This document shows, one piece after another, positions 17,498 through 26,844 of a DNA stretch of 35,311 nucleotides. The number at the start of each line of letters is the position of its first letter. Position 1 is the first letter of the stretch. The position numbers and the translations under genes were made by a program. The stretch spans positions 1 through 35,311 of the forward strand of contig CALXSY010000019.1 in NCBI GenBank assembly GCA_944391285.1, written 5' to 3'. The notes beneath the pieces were generated by a model that made no database searches, was not told the origin of the DNA, and saw only the letters and a list, made by a program, of their open reading frames with translations. This DNA comes from an uncultured Clostridia bacterium (GTDB lineage Bacteria; Bacillota; Peptococcia; Peptococcales; Peptococcaceae).

Positions 17498-17857
17498 TCA
17501 CTTGACCAGCATGATTCCTGCCACTCCGCCTAAGGCACCGCATAATAAAAATATTGCTCCTGCCGTCAGTATTCCTGCCGCCGGCAACGCCATAAGCGTA
17601 CGGCAAAGAATAAAAAATATGAAAAACACCGCGCCTACTGCCAATCCCTGCCACAAACCTCTGCTGCCATTGGTAAAAGCCGCCGTCATTGCCCCTAAAA
17701 ATACACAAACATAGCGGCCGATATTCATTACCAAGGCGATGGTTTCTTCTCCCAAAGGCGTAAAGGCTAAGGCAAGAGCTCCAAAAATAATTAAGCTGAT
17801 TAACAAAATAACGCTTACGAGAAATCCCTTTAAAACGGCAAATAAATTTTTCGGCAT
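17498..17857 (-). CDS. TIGR04086-family small membrane protein
   Basis: A 119-residue protein with four predicted membrane helices and little else. The glycine- and alanine-rich helices and the NIGRYVCVFLGAMTAAFT segment match what I know as the TIGR04086/YrzE-type membrane family, of unknown function. The ATG at 17857 sits nine bases after AAGGAG; a TTG nine bases earlier overlaps the ribosome site spacing and is unlikely. It is the first gene of the addBA operon, but a role in repair is not implied. A frame-shifted reading through this region is a shadow. Confidence 0.75.
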   Translation of the reverse strand: MPKNLFAVLKGFLVSVILLISLIIFGALALAFTPLGEETIALVMNIGRYVCVFLGAMTAAFTNGSRGLWQGLAVGAVFFIFFILCRTLMALPAAGILTAGAIFLLCGALGGVAGIMLVK

Positions 17858-17939
17858 ATCGTCCAACTCCTTTTGGTTTTTGTACCAATATATGCCCGAA
17901 AAAATTTAAAAATCATTATTTGCCAAATTTTTTATTATG

Positions 17940-17972
17940 AAGACAAAACTCCCGATAAAAATATCGAGAGTT
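17940..17972 (-). terminator. Terminator after pgpA
   Basis: A hairpin with eleven-position arms (17947-17957 and 17962-17972, one mismatch, AAAA/TTTT loop) ends in TTTTGTCTT on the minus strand. It closes the ftsK-to-pgpA operon five bases after the pgpA stop codon. The T-tract is imperfect. Confidence 0.7.
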
Positions 17973-17976
17973 CAGA

Positions 17977-18408
17977 TTAAAATATCCACAATAAAACTGC
18001 CAGCACAATGCGAGCCGCAATGCCGGCTAAAATATCATCAAGCATAACCCCTACGCCGTTGGGGTAGCTCTGCACTTTGTCGATCAGCCAAGGCTTGGTG
18101 ATATCAAACAAACGAAACAGCACAAAGGCAACAAGATACCAAATTAAATGATGGGGAATAGCCCAAATAGCAAGCCACATGCCGACCCATTCGTCAAATA
18201 CTACACTGGAAGGATCTTCTTCACCCAGCATTTTTTCTGCCAAACCACAGATATAAATGCCTAAGAGCGCAGCGATAATTATAGTGCCTAATTTGGGGGT
18301 GATAATCCAGCCGATCATCAAAGCTGCCAATGAGCCCCAGGTGCCGGGGGCTTTTTTAGCCAAACCTGAGCCTAAACCTTGTGCCAAAAGCAATAAATAT
18401 TTTTCCAT
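17977..18408 (-). CDS. pgpA: Phosphatidylglycerophosphatase A
   Basis: A 143-residue membrane protein. GSGLAKKAPGTWGSLAAL (13-30) and the acidic VFDEWVGMWLA segment are the conserved PgpA motifs, with several membrane helices. It removes the phosphate from phosphatidylglycerophosphate, the step directly after PgsA. It starts with an ATG eight bases after a GGAG that lies inside the end of pgsA; the two genes are four bases apart. Last gene of its operon before the terminator. Confidence 0.93.
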   Translation of the reverse strand: MEKYLLLLAQGLGSGLAKKAPGTWGSLAALMIGWIITPKLGTIIIAALLGIYICGLAEKMLGEEDPSSVVFDEWVGMWLAIWAIPHHLIWYLVAFVLFRLFDITKPWLIDKVQSYPNGVGVMLDDILAGIAARIVLAVLLWIF

Positions 18409-18412
18409 TTTT

Positions 18413-18958
18413 TCAACTCCAGCTTATCTTTTTGCCAATCTTGATAAAATAGTCACATCCGGAATAAATCGTCAGAATTAAGGCGATGTAGATAAAGAGC
18501 ATACCGATATTAAAGGGGAATATTGCCAAAGTTAACGGTTTGGCGATTAGAAATACCAGCGCAATCATCTGAAATGTGGTTTTCCATTTGCCCCAAATTC
18601 CCGCGGCAATGACAATGCCTTCTGCGGCTGCTACCGAGCGCAAACCGGTGACGGCAAACTCTCGGGCTAAAATAATAACTACAATCCACGCCGGCAAATC
18701 TCCTAACTGCACTAAGATTACCATTGCCGCTGTCACTAATAATTTATCAGCCAATGGATCCATGATCTTGCCAAAGTTGGTTATCTGATTGTTTTTTCTG
18801 GCTAAATGCCCGTCCAAAAGGTCGGTTAAAGAGGCAACTATAAAGACTAAGCAGGCAATATTGCGGCTCCAGCCATGATTGATTAATAAAAATATCATCA
18901 TCAAGGGAATCATGATAACCCTTGCTAAAGTTAATTTATTGGGCAGATTCATCGCCAT
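18413..18958 (-). CDS. pgsA: CDP-diacylglycerol--glycerol-3-phosphate 3-phosphatidyltransferase
   Basis: A 181-residue CDP-alcohol phosphotransferase. The diagnostic D-x2-D-G-x2-A-R-x8-G-x3-D-x3-D signature is complete (D46, D49, G50, A53, R54, G63, D67, D71), within a multi-helix membrane protein of normal length. It makes phosphatidylglycerophosphate from CDP-diacylglycerol. The ATG at 18958 lies seven bases after GGAGTG and overlaps the end of rimO by 23 bases. Its neighbour pgpA completes phosphatidylglycerol synthesis. Confidence 0.96.
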   Translation of the reverse strand: MAMNLPNKLTLARVIMIPLMMIFLLINHGWSRNIACLVFIVASLTDLLDGHLARKNNQITNFGKIMDPLADKLLVTAAMVILVQLGDLPAWIVVIILAREFAVTGLRSVAAAEGIVIAAGIWGKWKTTFQMIALVFLIAKPLTLAIFPFNIGMLFIYIALILTIYSGCDYFIKIGKKISWS

Positions 18959-20288
18959 TTACAATCACTCCTATCAAATCATATTCATCCAATGCCGTGA
19001 TTTCTACCACAAACATATCGCCAACTTGCTTAGTATAATTATCATACACCAAAATATAAGGATCAACATCCGGTGCTTCGCTTTGACTGCGACAGAGCAA
19101 AAGTCCCGGGACATCTTCACTGAGTTCATCGACCTTGACCAAAACCTTTGTGCCAATTCTTTTTTCGTGGCAATGATACATGATATCATACTGCCGCTCC
19201 ATCAGCTCTTCCGCCCTTTGCTCAGCGATTTCGGTAGGTATCTGCTTTGGCATCAATGCCGCCGCTGTGCCTTCCTCGCAGGAATAGGGGAATACTCCTA
19301 CCCTTTCAATCTGCATTTCTTCCAAAAAGTTTAGCAGATGAGCAAAATCCTCTTCGCTCTCTGCAGGAAAACCGGTAATAAAGGTTGAGCGCAGAGTTAT
19401 CTGCGGCATTTTCTGCCGCAGCTTAGTCAATAAGCTTTTGATTTCTTCGGTAGTTATCCGCCGGTTCATGCGGCGCAGGATATCATTGGCACTGTGCTGC
19501 AAAGGAATATCCAAATACTTGCACACTTTATCCAAAGAAGCGATAGTTTCGATCAGCTCATCATCAAAGTTATTGGGATAAGCATACAAAATACGAATCC
19601 ATTTCAGCCCCTCGATTTTATCAAGCTCTTTTAATAAATCGCTCAGCAAAAATTTACCTGCTAAATCATAGCCATAGTATGTAGTGTCCTGCGCTACCAA
19701 AATAATTTCGCTGATACCTTGCTCCACTAAACTTTCAGCCTCTTGAACTACGCTTTTTATACTGCGGCTGCGGTAAGGTCCCTGCATTTGGGGGATAACG
19801 CAATAGGTGCAGTTGTTGTCGCAGCCTTCGGCAATACGCAAATAAGCATAGGACTTAGGTGTAGTGATGATGCGCGGAGCTACTTCCTCCGGCTCTTTGA
19901 GCCATTTGTCCGCTACTTGAATTTTTTCGGTTTCTTTGTTTTGCCAGCCATCCAGAATATCGGCTATCTGCAAATAGCTGCCGGTGCCTAAAAATAAATC
20001 TACCTCCGGCAAGCCTTCGGCTAATTCCTCGGGATATTTCTGCACCATACAGCCTAAAACGATTAATGCCCGGCACTTGTCCTCTTTGTATTGTGCCATT
20101 TCCAAAATAGTATTGATGGACTCTTCCTTAGCTGAATTGATAAAGCCGCAGGTGTTGATAATTATCACTTCTGCTTCGCTGTAATCATCGCAGAGCTCAT
20201 AGCCCCGCTCCTTTAAGATGCCCATCATATTTTCGCTGTGCACCAAATTTTTGGCACATCCCAGCGAAAGCACACTGACTTTTTTCAT
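18936..20288 (-). CDS. rimO: Ribosomal protein S12 methylthiotransferase RimO
   Basis: A 450-residue radical-SAM methylthiotransferase. The N-terminal MTTase domain begins VSVLSLGCAKNLVHSE and has the three cluster cysteines (C11, C47, C80). The radical-SAM motif EGCDNNCTYC (C156, C160, C163) follows, and a TRAM domain forms the last 65 residues or so. The GCAKN-LV start and CVIPQMQGPYRSR distinguish RimO from MiaB. It methylthiolates an aspartate of ribosomal protein S12. The ATG at 20288 follows GAGGATT; the TTG nine bases before is not favoured. The end overlaps pgsA. Confidence 0.96.
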   Translation of the reverse strand: MKKVSVLSLGCAKNLVHSENMMGILKERGYELCDDYSEAEVIIINTCGFINSAKEESINTILEMAQYKEDKCRALIVLGCMVQKYPEELAEGLPEVDLFLGTGSYLQIADILDGWQNKETEKIQVADKWLKEPEEVAPRIITTPKSYAYLRIAEGCDNNCTYCVIPQMQGPYRSRSIKSVVQEAESLVEQGISEIILVAQDTTYYGYDLAGKFLLSDLLKELDKIEGLKWIRILYAYPNNFDDELIETIASLDKVCKYLDIPLQHSANDILRRMNRRITTEEIKSLLTKLRQKMPQITLRSTFITGFPAESEEDFAHLLNFLEEMQIERVGVFPYSCEEGTAAALMPKQIPTEIAEQRAEELMERQYDIMYHCHEKRIGTKVLVKVDELSEDVPGLLLCRSQSEAPDVDPYILVYDNYTKQVGDMFVVEITALDEYDLIGVIVNGDESAQ

Positions 20289-20310
20289 ATTTTCCAATCC
20301 TCACTCATAT

Positions 20311-21354
20311 TTATTGCGGAGTATTCAGCAGATTTGGGTCTTCGTTGCTTACTTCCGTCGGCTGTTCATCATAAATACCGCCGCTGATGGGTTCAGTAGC
20401 GCCGGGAGAATAAACCACTTCCTCTTCTTCCTCCAAGGATTCCAAGGTATACTCTCTGGTTACTACCTGTGAATAAGAGCCCATCGTGCCGAAATCTTTG
20501 CCGTTTAAGTTAATATTAACTACTCCGGCATTGCCGGCTTTGATTTTAATACTCTCTTTGGCTTCAATAGTTTTGGAAGCTCCTTCGTTTAAGGTTTCCT
20601 CCCATAAAAGCTTGCCGTCGGCAGTTACTTGCAGCCAGCATTTGTCTACGCTGGACGGTTCAACATCCAAAAGAGTGAGAGTTAGGGTTAAGCCGTCATA
20701 AACCGGCTCTTGAGGAGTAACGGACTGGTTTTGTCCTTCATTTTGTCCTGCAGTCTGTCCCTCGTTTTGCCCTTCATTGGTTTGGGTATTGTTTTCGTTG
20801 TTATTTTCATCAATATCGGTATTGTTGTTCTCTTCGTCAAGATTATCCTGCTCGGAATTAACTATCGGCGGGTTTTGCTCATCATTATTAATATCTTCCT
20901 TATTAAAGATACTGTAAATGCCGCCGATTGCCAAAAGCAGCACCACAAACAAAACGCTGATCCCCACCAGACGGCTTACCTTTTTATTCAAAGGCTTGTC
21001 TTCTATGGGGCGTTCTTTAGCCGGTATTTTCTCTAAGATAGAATATTTTTCTTTATTTTGCCGCTTTAATGTTCCTTCCGCCGGCTTTTCTTCTACAACG
21101 GGGGTCACCGGTCTCTGCCCGCCAAAGGTTTCTTCGATCAGCTCCTGAATAACCGGTTCCTGATCGATTTTAAAATACCTGGCATAGCTTTTCACAAATC
21201 CTTTAGCGTAAACTTTGCCCGGAATAGCATCGAAATCGTCCGCTTCAATAGCCTGTAGATACTTAGCCCGAATCTTAGTAGCCGCTTCTACTTCTTCAAT
21301 GGAAATATTGTTGCTCTCGCGAATTTCTTTAAATATTGCTCCTAAGCTTTCCAC
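20311..21354 (-). CDS. RodZ-like helix-turn-helix membrane protein
   Basis: A 347-residue protein. An N-terminal HTH_25 domain (about 5-70) is followed by a basic linker, one membrane helix (about 128-150), an acidic Asn/Gln/Gly-rich spacer (about 160-215) and a C-terminal DUF4115 beta domain (about 225-300). This is the architecture of RodZ/YmfM, which links MreB to the elongation machinery, although the cytoplasmic domain may also bind DNA. It starts with GTG at 21354 after a strong AAGGAGGG. It follows ftsK by 22 bases and precedes rimO, an order typical of Bacillota. Confidence 0.85.
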   Translation of the reverse strand: MESLGAIFKEIRESNNISIEEVEAATKIRAKYLQAIEADDFDAIPGKVYAKGFVKSYARYFKIDQEPVIQELIEETFGGQRPVTPVVEEKPAEGTLKRQNKEKYSILEKIPAKERPIEDKPLNKKVSRLVGISVLFVVLLLAIGGIYSIFNKEDINNDEQNPPIVNSEQDNLDEENNNTDIDENNNENNTQTNEGQNEGQTAGQNEGQNQSVTPQEPVYDGLTLTLTLLDVEPSSVDKCWLQVTADGKLLWEETLNEGASKTIEAKESIKIKAGNAGVVNINLNGKDFGTMGSYSQVVTREYTLESLEEEEEVVYSPGATEPISGGIYDEQPTEVSNEDPNLLNTPQ

Positions 21355-21376
21355 AGCTATCCCTCCTTAATTTGAT

Positions 21377-23809
21377 TTACTTTTCACCATATAGCTGATA
21401 ATACTCATCTAAAGTGATCTTTACCTGCCGGGGCTTACTGCCCTCATGAGGACCGATCATGCCCTTTTGCTCCATCTGGTCAATTATGCGGGCGGCACGG
21501 TTGTAGCCAACACGAAAACGGCGCTGCAAAATGGAGATTGAGGCTTGTCCGTTTTCGATAAACAGCTTGCACGCCTCGGGAATAAGCTCGTCCTCTTCTT
21601 CCTCCTGCTTATTGGTATCATTGCTTAAAATGGGCATACTGCCGATGGATTCATCATATTTAGGCTGTCCCTGCTGTTTGATTGCCTCTACTACCCGGTC
21701 AATCTCTTTATCGGATACATACACCCCCTGCACCCTTTTGGGTTTGGGAAGACCACTGGGAAAGAAGAGCATATCTCCTCTGCCTAATAATTTCTCGGCT
21801 CCGCCCATATCCAAAATAGTGCGGGAATCGATTTGCGAAGAAACGGAGAAAGCAATGCGGGAAGGAATATTTGCCTTAATAATACCGGTGATAACATCCA
21901 CAGAAGGTCTTTGCGTAGCTACAACCAAATGCATTCCTGCCGCTCTTGCCATCTGCGCCAGCCGGCAAATAGCATCTTCAACATCGGCAGGCGCTACCAT
22001 CATCAAATCCGCCAGCTCGTCAATCAAAATGATGATAAAAGGCAAAACTTCAATTTGCTGCTTTTCTTCCTCGGTTTTAGCTTGGGCAATTTTTTCCCTG
22101 GCATAATTATTATACCGCTCGATATCCTTATTGCCGGTATTGGCAAACAATTCATAGCGTCTTTCCATCTCCATCACTGCCCAGCGCAAAGAGGAGGCTG
22201 CTTTTTTAGCGTCCGTCACTACCGGAGCAAGCAAATGGGGAATACCGTTATAATTACCTAACTCAACCATTTTCGGGTCAACCATCAAAAATTTGACCTC
22301 ATCGGGCTTAGCCTTATACAAAATGCTGACTATTAAAGTATTCATGCAGACACTCTTGCCGCTGCCGGTAGCACCGGCAATTAAAAGGTGGGGCATTTTG
22401 CCCAAGTCAGTTATTACCGGCTGACCGGCAATATCCTTGCCCAGAGCCACCGTCAGCTTGGATTTAGCATCTTTAAAGAGCGGTGTATCAATAATTTCCC
22501 GCAAAGAAACCGTGCTGGTTTCTTTATTGGGTACTTCAATCCCGACTGCCGCTTTGCCCGGAATCGGTGCCTCGATACGGATTCCCGAAGCCGCCAAATT
22601 TAAGGCAATATCATCTGCCAGATTAACTATCTTGCTGACCTTTACTCCGGAAGCCGGCTGAAATTCATAGCGAGTGATCGCCGGTCCGATGCTCACTTCG
22701 CTGATATGTCCTTTGACACCGAAATCAGCCAGCGTTTTATCCAAAAGAGCCGCTTTTTCTTGAATCTCATTTTGAGTTACACCGCTTTTGGCTCCTTTTT
22801 TCTTGTCCAAAAGATCCAATGAAGGAAATTTATATTCCTTTATTTCTTCTTTCTGCGGCACAAAGGTTTCTCCCTGCTCTTGAGAAGAAACTTTTTTCTC
22901 AGTTTTTACTTCTTTTTGCTCGTTAGTTTTCTTTAATGGTTCCATGCTTTCTTTAGGCTTAGCGCTTGAGGGAACTACATCTTCGTCCTTTAAAATATTC
23001 TTGCCCAATTTTTCGCTTACTAACGGAATTTTTTTCTCTTTTTTATTGTCATTGATATCTTGTTGAATTTCCTGTAAATTATTAATTATAAATGGCTTAG
23101 CATGGTTTTCTTTTTCTGCTTTTGTTTTAATCGGCGGCAAAGCTTTCGGCTTCGCTTCTCTGGGAGCATTATTTTCCTCTACTTCCTCCAAAATAATTTT
23201 GGAAGTGCCGTGAACTACTTCTTTAATAAAAGCAGCAAGCTTTCTGCCCCAAGCTCTGAGCCAGCGAAAAATCTGTCCTTTAGAGCTTAAGACGATACCT
23301 AAAATTAACAAAATATACGCTACGATATAGCTGCCAATCTCGCCGAAGGCTTTGGCTAAAACCCAAGCAATAAGCGCACCGATTATGCCGCCGCCTTCGC
23401 CCAGCCATGCCAAACTGATGCTGTTGATGCCAAAAGCCAACGGCAAATGGACGATGCTTAAAATCATCATTACGCTGAAAACTATGCCAAAGCTTTGAAA
23501 GGCGGTCAGTTTAAATTTAGGCGAAATAAAGTTCACGCCAAAGACAAAAAAGCCCAGCGGAATCAACATCTTGCCGTTTCCTGCTAAACTCGCCAGCGAG
23601 CGGTAGATAAACGCTCCGACTACACCTAAAGCTGCTGTTGATTCTTCGACAGTGATTTCTACCTTTTGATTGATCAGCCAAAAAAGATAGATACCTATAC
23701 CTATAAAAGCTAAGCCTAATAAAAGCTGCACCAGCCTGTTAGTTTTGAGTGCAGTTTTTTTCTGATTTTTATCTGATTTTTGGCGGGAATTGCCTTTTTT
23801 CTGCGCCAT
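21377..23809 (-). CDS. ftsK: FtsK/SpoIIIE-type DNA translocase
   Basis: An 810-residue septal DNA pump. The first 185 residues hold about four membrane helices. A lysine/glutamate-rich linker (about 200-330) leads to the motor, with Walker A GATGSGKS (about 479-486), [13 protein letters not shown] (Walker B) and the [21 protein letters not shown] segment. The last 65 residues or so form the winged-helix gamma domain ([19 protein letters not shown]) that reads polar DNA sequences. GAGGTG precedes the ATG. It is first in the ftsK-rodZ-rimO-pgsA-pgpA operon. Whether it acts like FtsK or SpoIIIE depends on whether the host sporulates, which the window does not show. Confidence 0.95.
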   Translation of the reverse strand: MAQKKGNSRQKSDKNQKKTALKTNRLVQLLLGLAFIGIGIYLFWLINQKVEITVEESTAALGVVGAFIYRSLASLAGNGKMLIPLGFFVFGVNFISPKFKLTAFQSFGIVFSVMMILSIVHLPLAFGINSISLAWLGEGGGIIGALIAWVLAKAFGEIGSYIVAYILLILGIVLSSKGQIFRWLRAWGRKLAAFIKEVVHGTSKIILEEVEENNAPREAKPKALPPIKTKAEKENHAKPFIINNLQEIQQDINDNKKEKKIPLVSEKLGKNILKDEDVVPSSAKPKESMEPLKKTNEQKEVKTEKKVSSQEQGETFVPQKEEIKEYKFPSLDLLDKKKGAKSGVTQNEIQEKAALLDKTLADFGVKGHISEVSIGPAITRYEFQPASGVKVSKIVNLADDIALNLAASGIRIEAPIPGKAAVGIEVPNKETSTVSLREIIDTPLFKDAKSKLTVALGKDIAGQPVITDLGKMPHLLIAGATGSGKSVCMNTLIVSILYKAKPDEVKFLMVDPKMVELGNYNGIPHLLAPVVTDAKKAASSLRWAVMEMERRYELFANTGNKDIERYNNYAREKIAQAKTEEEKQQIEVLPFIIILIDELADLMMVAPADVEDAICRLAQMARAAGMHLVVATQRPSVDVITGIIKANIPSRIAFSVSSQIDSRTILDMGGAEKLLGRGDMLFFPSGLPKPKRVQGVYVSDKEIDRVVEAIKQQGQPKYDESIGSMPILSNDTNKQEEEEDELIPEACKLFIENGQASISILQRRFRVGYNRAARIIDQMEQKGMIGPHEGSKPRQVKITLDEYYQLYGEK

Positions 23810-23839
23810 AAGTACACCTCTGGATTATAAGCTAAATAT

Positions 23840-23867
23840 ATTATATCACCATTTGCTAAATTTTCAA
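23840..23867 (-). promoter_or_regulatory. Promoter of the ftsK operon
   Basis: On the minus strand, TTGAAA (23862-23867) and TATAAT (23840-23845) are 16 bases apart, 30 bases ahead of the ftsK start. It falls in the 79-base gap after dacF. I see no terminator for dacF here, so read-through is also possible. Confidence 0.75.
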
Positions 23868-23888
23868 TCGTTTTTTCTATATTAATTT

Positions 23889-25040
23889 TTAAGAAAAGAA
23901 ATAACTTCCCACCCTTTTTAAGGCGCCAAAAAAGCCTAAAGCTGCCACATCCTCCGCCGCACATACATTATAGCTGCCCAAACATTCATCTTGAGCATAC
24001 ACCTTAACGATACCTAAAATTTCTCCTTTTTGAACGGGAGCATTAATATCAACAAAAGTCAGCTGGGCACGCAAATCCTGCTGTTCCTCCTTGGCACTCA
24101 GTATACCTATATCTGCAGAAGCAACCAGTTTTACTTCCCTTTGTTCACCCTTTTGCACAGCACAAGAAGTTATCTCCTCACCTTGGGCAAATAATTTTTG
24201 GTAAGTGTAGTTTTCAAAGCCCCAGTTAAATAATTTCATAGCATCATAAAAATTGTCATAAGTTTTTTCCGCTCCCAAAACGATTGCTGCTAAACGCATC
24301 TCATCTTTAGTCGCAGTGGCAGCTACATTGTAGCCGGATTCTTCGCCGATCCAACCGGTTTTTAGACCATCAGCGCCCTCATACCACCAAAGGAGCTTAT
24401 TTTTATTGTAAAGCTCAAAAGGCTTGCTGTCTTCCCGCAAAGTATAGCTTTTTAAAGAAGTATAATTTAAAATCTGCGGATATTTATTGACAATTTCCCG
24501 CACCAAAAGGCTTAGGTCGCGGGCAGTAGTATAATGATTATCCGCCGGCAAGCCGTTGGGATTCATAAAATTAGTATTATTCATGCCTAAATCCTTGGCT
24601 TTGGTGTTCATTAAAGCCACGAATGCTTCCTCACTGCCCGCTAAATATTCCGCTACTGCCACTGCGGCATCGTTGGCAGAACCGACCGCTATAGCGATAA
24701 TCAATTCCTCTAAGGTCATTTTTTCGCCTTCTGCCAGATAAATCTGCGTCCCTCCCATAGACGAAGCATAGGCGCTGGCGGTAACCACATCAGCTAAAGA
24801 ACATTCGTTGTTTTCCACCGCTTCAAAAACCAACAAAAGAGTCATCAGCTTGGTAACGCTGGCAGGAATACGCTCTTCATCGGCATTATTTTCATATAAA
24901 ATCTGCCCGCTTACCGGCTCCATTAAAACGATTGACTTGGACTCAAGAGCGGGTATTTCACTCAAGGCATATGCATAATTGCTCAAAACGGAAGACATAA
25001 TAAAAAATGCAAGCGTAAGGCTTAAAAAAATTTTTTTCAT
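23889..25040 (-). CDS. D-alanyl-D-alanine carboxypeptidase (DacF-like, S11 family)
   Basis: A 383-residue secreted or membrane-anchored penicillin-binding protein. It has a signal peptide (about 1-26, cleavage near AYA-LS) and a transpeptidase domain with SVTK (61-64, catalytic serine), SAN (121-123) and KTG in GADGLKTGW. A C-terminal PBP5-like beta domain ends in an aromatic, basic segment that could lie on the membrane. It trims the terminal D-alanine of peptidoglycan side chains. The ATG at 25040 follows AAGGGGG; an ATG 33 bases upstream lies ahead of that site and is rejected. Confidence 0.93.
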   Translation of the reverse strand: MKKIFLSLTLAFFIMSSVLSNYAYALSEIPALESKSIVLMEPVSGQILYENNADEERIPASVTKLMTLLLVFEAVENNECSLADVVTASAYASSMGGTQIYLAEGEKMTLEELIIAIAVGSANDAAVAVAEYLAGSEEAFVALMNTKAKDLGMNNTNFMNPNGLPADNHYTTARDLSLLVREIVNKYPQILNYTSLKSYTLREDSKPFELYNKNKLLWWYEGADGLKTGWIGEESGYNVAATATKDEMRLAAIVLGAEKTYDNFYDAMKLFNWGFENYTYQKLFAQGEEITSCAVQKGEQREVKLVASADIGILSAKEEQQDLRAQLTFVDINAPVQKGEILGIVKVYAQDECLGSYNVCAAEDVAALGFFGALKRVGSYFFS

Positions 25041-25087
25041 GATTTTTCCCCCTTTTCTTTTATTTTTATGCAAGGAGGCAATGTAAT

Positions 25088-25207
25088 ATGTATGCTCTGG
25101 CTGTGGTATTGTTTTGTATTTTAGGCGGAGTTTGTGCTTATGTCTTATTCAGCCGAGTTTTTCTTACCTGCTGGAAACTGCTGCGTGATGCGCGCCAAAT
25201 GAAATAG
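25088..25207 (+). CDS. 39-residue membrane microprotein
   Basis: A short reading frame encoding MYALAVVLFCILGGV, further hydrophobic residues, then a basic tail ending RDARQMK. One membrane helix (about 3-29) contains cysteines; the charge pattern suggests a cytoplasmic C-terminus. Support for a real gene: AAGGAGG ends nine bases before the ATG, and a strong intrinsic terminator begins 12 bases after the stop. It diverges from dacF, with 47 bases between start codons, and its promoter would lie within or near the dacF start. No family is recognised and no function can be given. Confidence 0.7.
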   Translation: MYALAVVLFCILGGVCAYVLFSRVFLTCWKLLRDARQMK

Positions 25208-25219
25208 CCAAACAAATTT

Positions 25220-25253
25220 AACTTCTGCCGGCATTGAGGCAGAAGTTTTTTTT
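25220..25253 (+). terminator. Terminator of the microprotein gene
   Basis: A perfect ten-base-pair stem (25220-25229 with 25238-25247) and an eight-base loop are followed by a continuous T run. Confidence 0.92.
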
Positions 25254-25279
25254 ATTATCCGGGTTTTATTGCGTGGAAT

Positions 25280-25298
25280 ATATCTTTAAATTAGATAT
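25280..25298 (+). promoter_or_regulatory. Possible LysR operator (inverted repeat)
   Basis: ATATCT and AGATAT are separated by seven bases, 40 bases ahead of the -35 element of the permease gene. The interrupted dyad contains the T-N11-A spacing LysR proteins favour. A direct ACCGG repeat (25303-25307, 25316-25320) lies just after it. AT-rich dyads arise easily by chance. Confidence 0.3.
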
Positions 25299-25337
25299 TA
25301 TTACCGGCTCTTATCACCGGATATAATACTTAACAAT

Positions 25338-25366
25338 TATACATTATATATCAGAAGTGCTATAAT
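25338..25366 (+). promoter_or_regulatory. Promoter of the permease/amidohydrolase operon
   Basis: TATACA (25338-25343), a 17-base spacer and a perfect TATAAT (25361-25366) give a leader of about 65 bases before the start codon at 25437. Confidence 0.7.
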
Positions 25367-25436
25367 ACAAATAAAGAAAGCCGCGACTTCTTTTATAATA
25401 ATTAATCACCAAATTAGTGAAATCGGAGGTGTTTTT

Positions 25437-26825
25437 ATGTCGCAAGTTTCTGCGCAAAAAAACAATACTATGCTTATTAAATGGGCAATAAATATTTTAA
25501 TTCCTCTTGTCATTCTTTTTATGCCCACCAACGAAACTTTTACTGTTGGTATGAAAGGTTTTTTAGTTATCACAGTTTGGGCAATTTTATCATTCATTTT
25601 TGAAACTTTACCTACAACTACTACTTCAATCTGCTTGATGTTCGGTTATGCATTTTTTAATGTTGCTCCTTTGGCAACTGTTCTTTCCAGCTGGGCTGGC
25701 AGCACACCTTGGATGGTCTTTGGCAGTTTAGTTTTGGTTAATGTTGTACAGCGCACTACCTTAATGAGACGTATTGCTTATTGGCTTTTAATAAAAACCG
25801 GAGGAACTTATGCCGGCATCATTTATGCTTTAATTACATTATGCGTTATCAGCAATATTTTAGTTGGCAGTACTTTAATGCTAATCGCCATTCTTACTTT
25901 AGCCTATGGCATCACCCAAGCATTGGAATTAGGCAAATCCAAAGCCTCTGCCGGAATCATGATGGCTACTGCCATGTGCTTCTTAGACGCCGGTAACTTT
26001 ATTTTTACCCCTAACGGCTTTGGGGTATTGATGGGTATCTGTGCTACCATCACTCCATTGGAAATCTCCTACTTAAACTTCTTTATCCAAAATGCTGTTT
26101 TTGTTCCGTTAGTTTATATTTTAGGTTTTATCATTATTAAAATCATGAAACCGGAAAAAAGTATTGACGGCAAACAATATTTTATTGAACAATATAAAGC
26201 TTTGCCTAAAATTACTAAAGAAGAAAAGAAACTAACCGGTGTACTTATTGGTTTGTTAATTTATTTATTTACTATTACCTGGCACGGATATGATATGATG
26301 TATGGCTTCTTAATTGCTGCCTTTATCTTATATTTCCCGGGCTTTAAAATTGGTACTCCCCAAGATGTGGCTAAGGCTGATTTTGGCGTTTTAATTTTCG
26401 TTACTGCCTGTATGTCCATTGGCTCTGCTGCTTCTTATGTAGGCATTGGTCCGGTATTCTCCTCTTTGGTACTGCCTGTTTTGGCTAACGCCGGCAGTTA
26501 TGCCTTTATTGTTATCACTTGGGTTATCATTGTTGCCGGCAACTTCTTGATGACTCCCGGCGCTGAATTTGCCGTTTTCGGTCCGGCTTTAACCCAAATT
26601 TGCGTTGATTTAGGTATCAATCCTATGCCAATGCTTTATGCCTTCTATCAAGGAACCAATAACTTATTATTCCCTTATGAATCAACATTAGTTCTGATTG
26701 CTTTTGGTTACGGTAATGTTCATATGAGCGATTTCATCAAATGCTGGGGCATGAAAATGATAGTTTGTGCTATTTATCTTTGCGCTTTAGGTATTCCTTA
26801 CTGGATGTTAATCGGTATATTATAA
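25437..26825 (+). CDS. SLC13/DASS-like permease
   Basis: A 462-residue membrane protein with about eleven or twelve helices. The organisation resembles the divalent-anion:sodium symporter (SLC13/DASS) or wider ion-transporter superfamily: two similar halves, each with a re-entrant, serine/threonine- and asparagine-rich segment (FETLPTTTTSICLMFGYAF in the first, MTPGAEFAVFGPALTQIC and YQGTNNLLFPYES in the second). It probably imports an organic acid. GGAGGTG precedes the ATG. It is followed after 19 bases by the amidohydrolase-fold gene, and a LysR regulator lies beyond, so the three are likely one catabolic unit. The substrate is unknown. Confidence 0.78.
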   Translation: MSQVSAQKNNTMLIKWAINILIPLVILFMPTNETFTVGMKGFLVITVWAILSFIFETLPTTTTSICLMFGYAFFNVAPLATVLSSWAGSTPWMVFGSLVLVNVVQRTTLMRRIAYWLLIKTGGTYAGIIYALITLCVISNILVGSTLMLIAILTLAYGITQALELGKSKASAGIMMATAMCFLDAGNFIFTPNGFGVLMGICATITPLEISYLNFFIQNAVFVPLVYILGFIIIKIMKPEKSIDGKQYFIEQYKALPKITKEEKKLTGVLIGLLIYLFTITWHGYDMMYGFLIAAFILYFPGFKIGTPQDVAKADFGVLIFVTACMSIGSAASYVGIGPVFSSLVLPVLANAGSYAFIVITWVIIVAGNFLMTPGAEFAVFGPALTQICVDLGINPMPMLYAFYQGTNNLLFPYESTLVLIAFGYGNVHMSDFIKCWGMKMIVCAIYLCALGIPYWMLIGIL

Positions 26826-26844
26826 TTTATAAGGAGTGGTTTTT

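Noticed and set aside
17475-17888. A second minus-strand frame over the TIGR04086-like gene
   Set aside because: The in-frame product of the neighbouring frame is a clean four-helix membrane protein with a good start; this one is a Gly/Arg-rich shadow without membrane character.
21531-22106. A 191-codon open frame on the plus strand opposite ftsK
   Set aside because: It lies entirely antisense to the conserved FtsK motor, has no ribosome site and is rich in Ser, Ile and Cys in the way of mirror frames.
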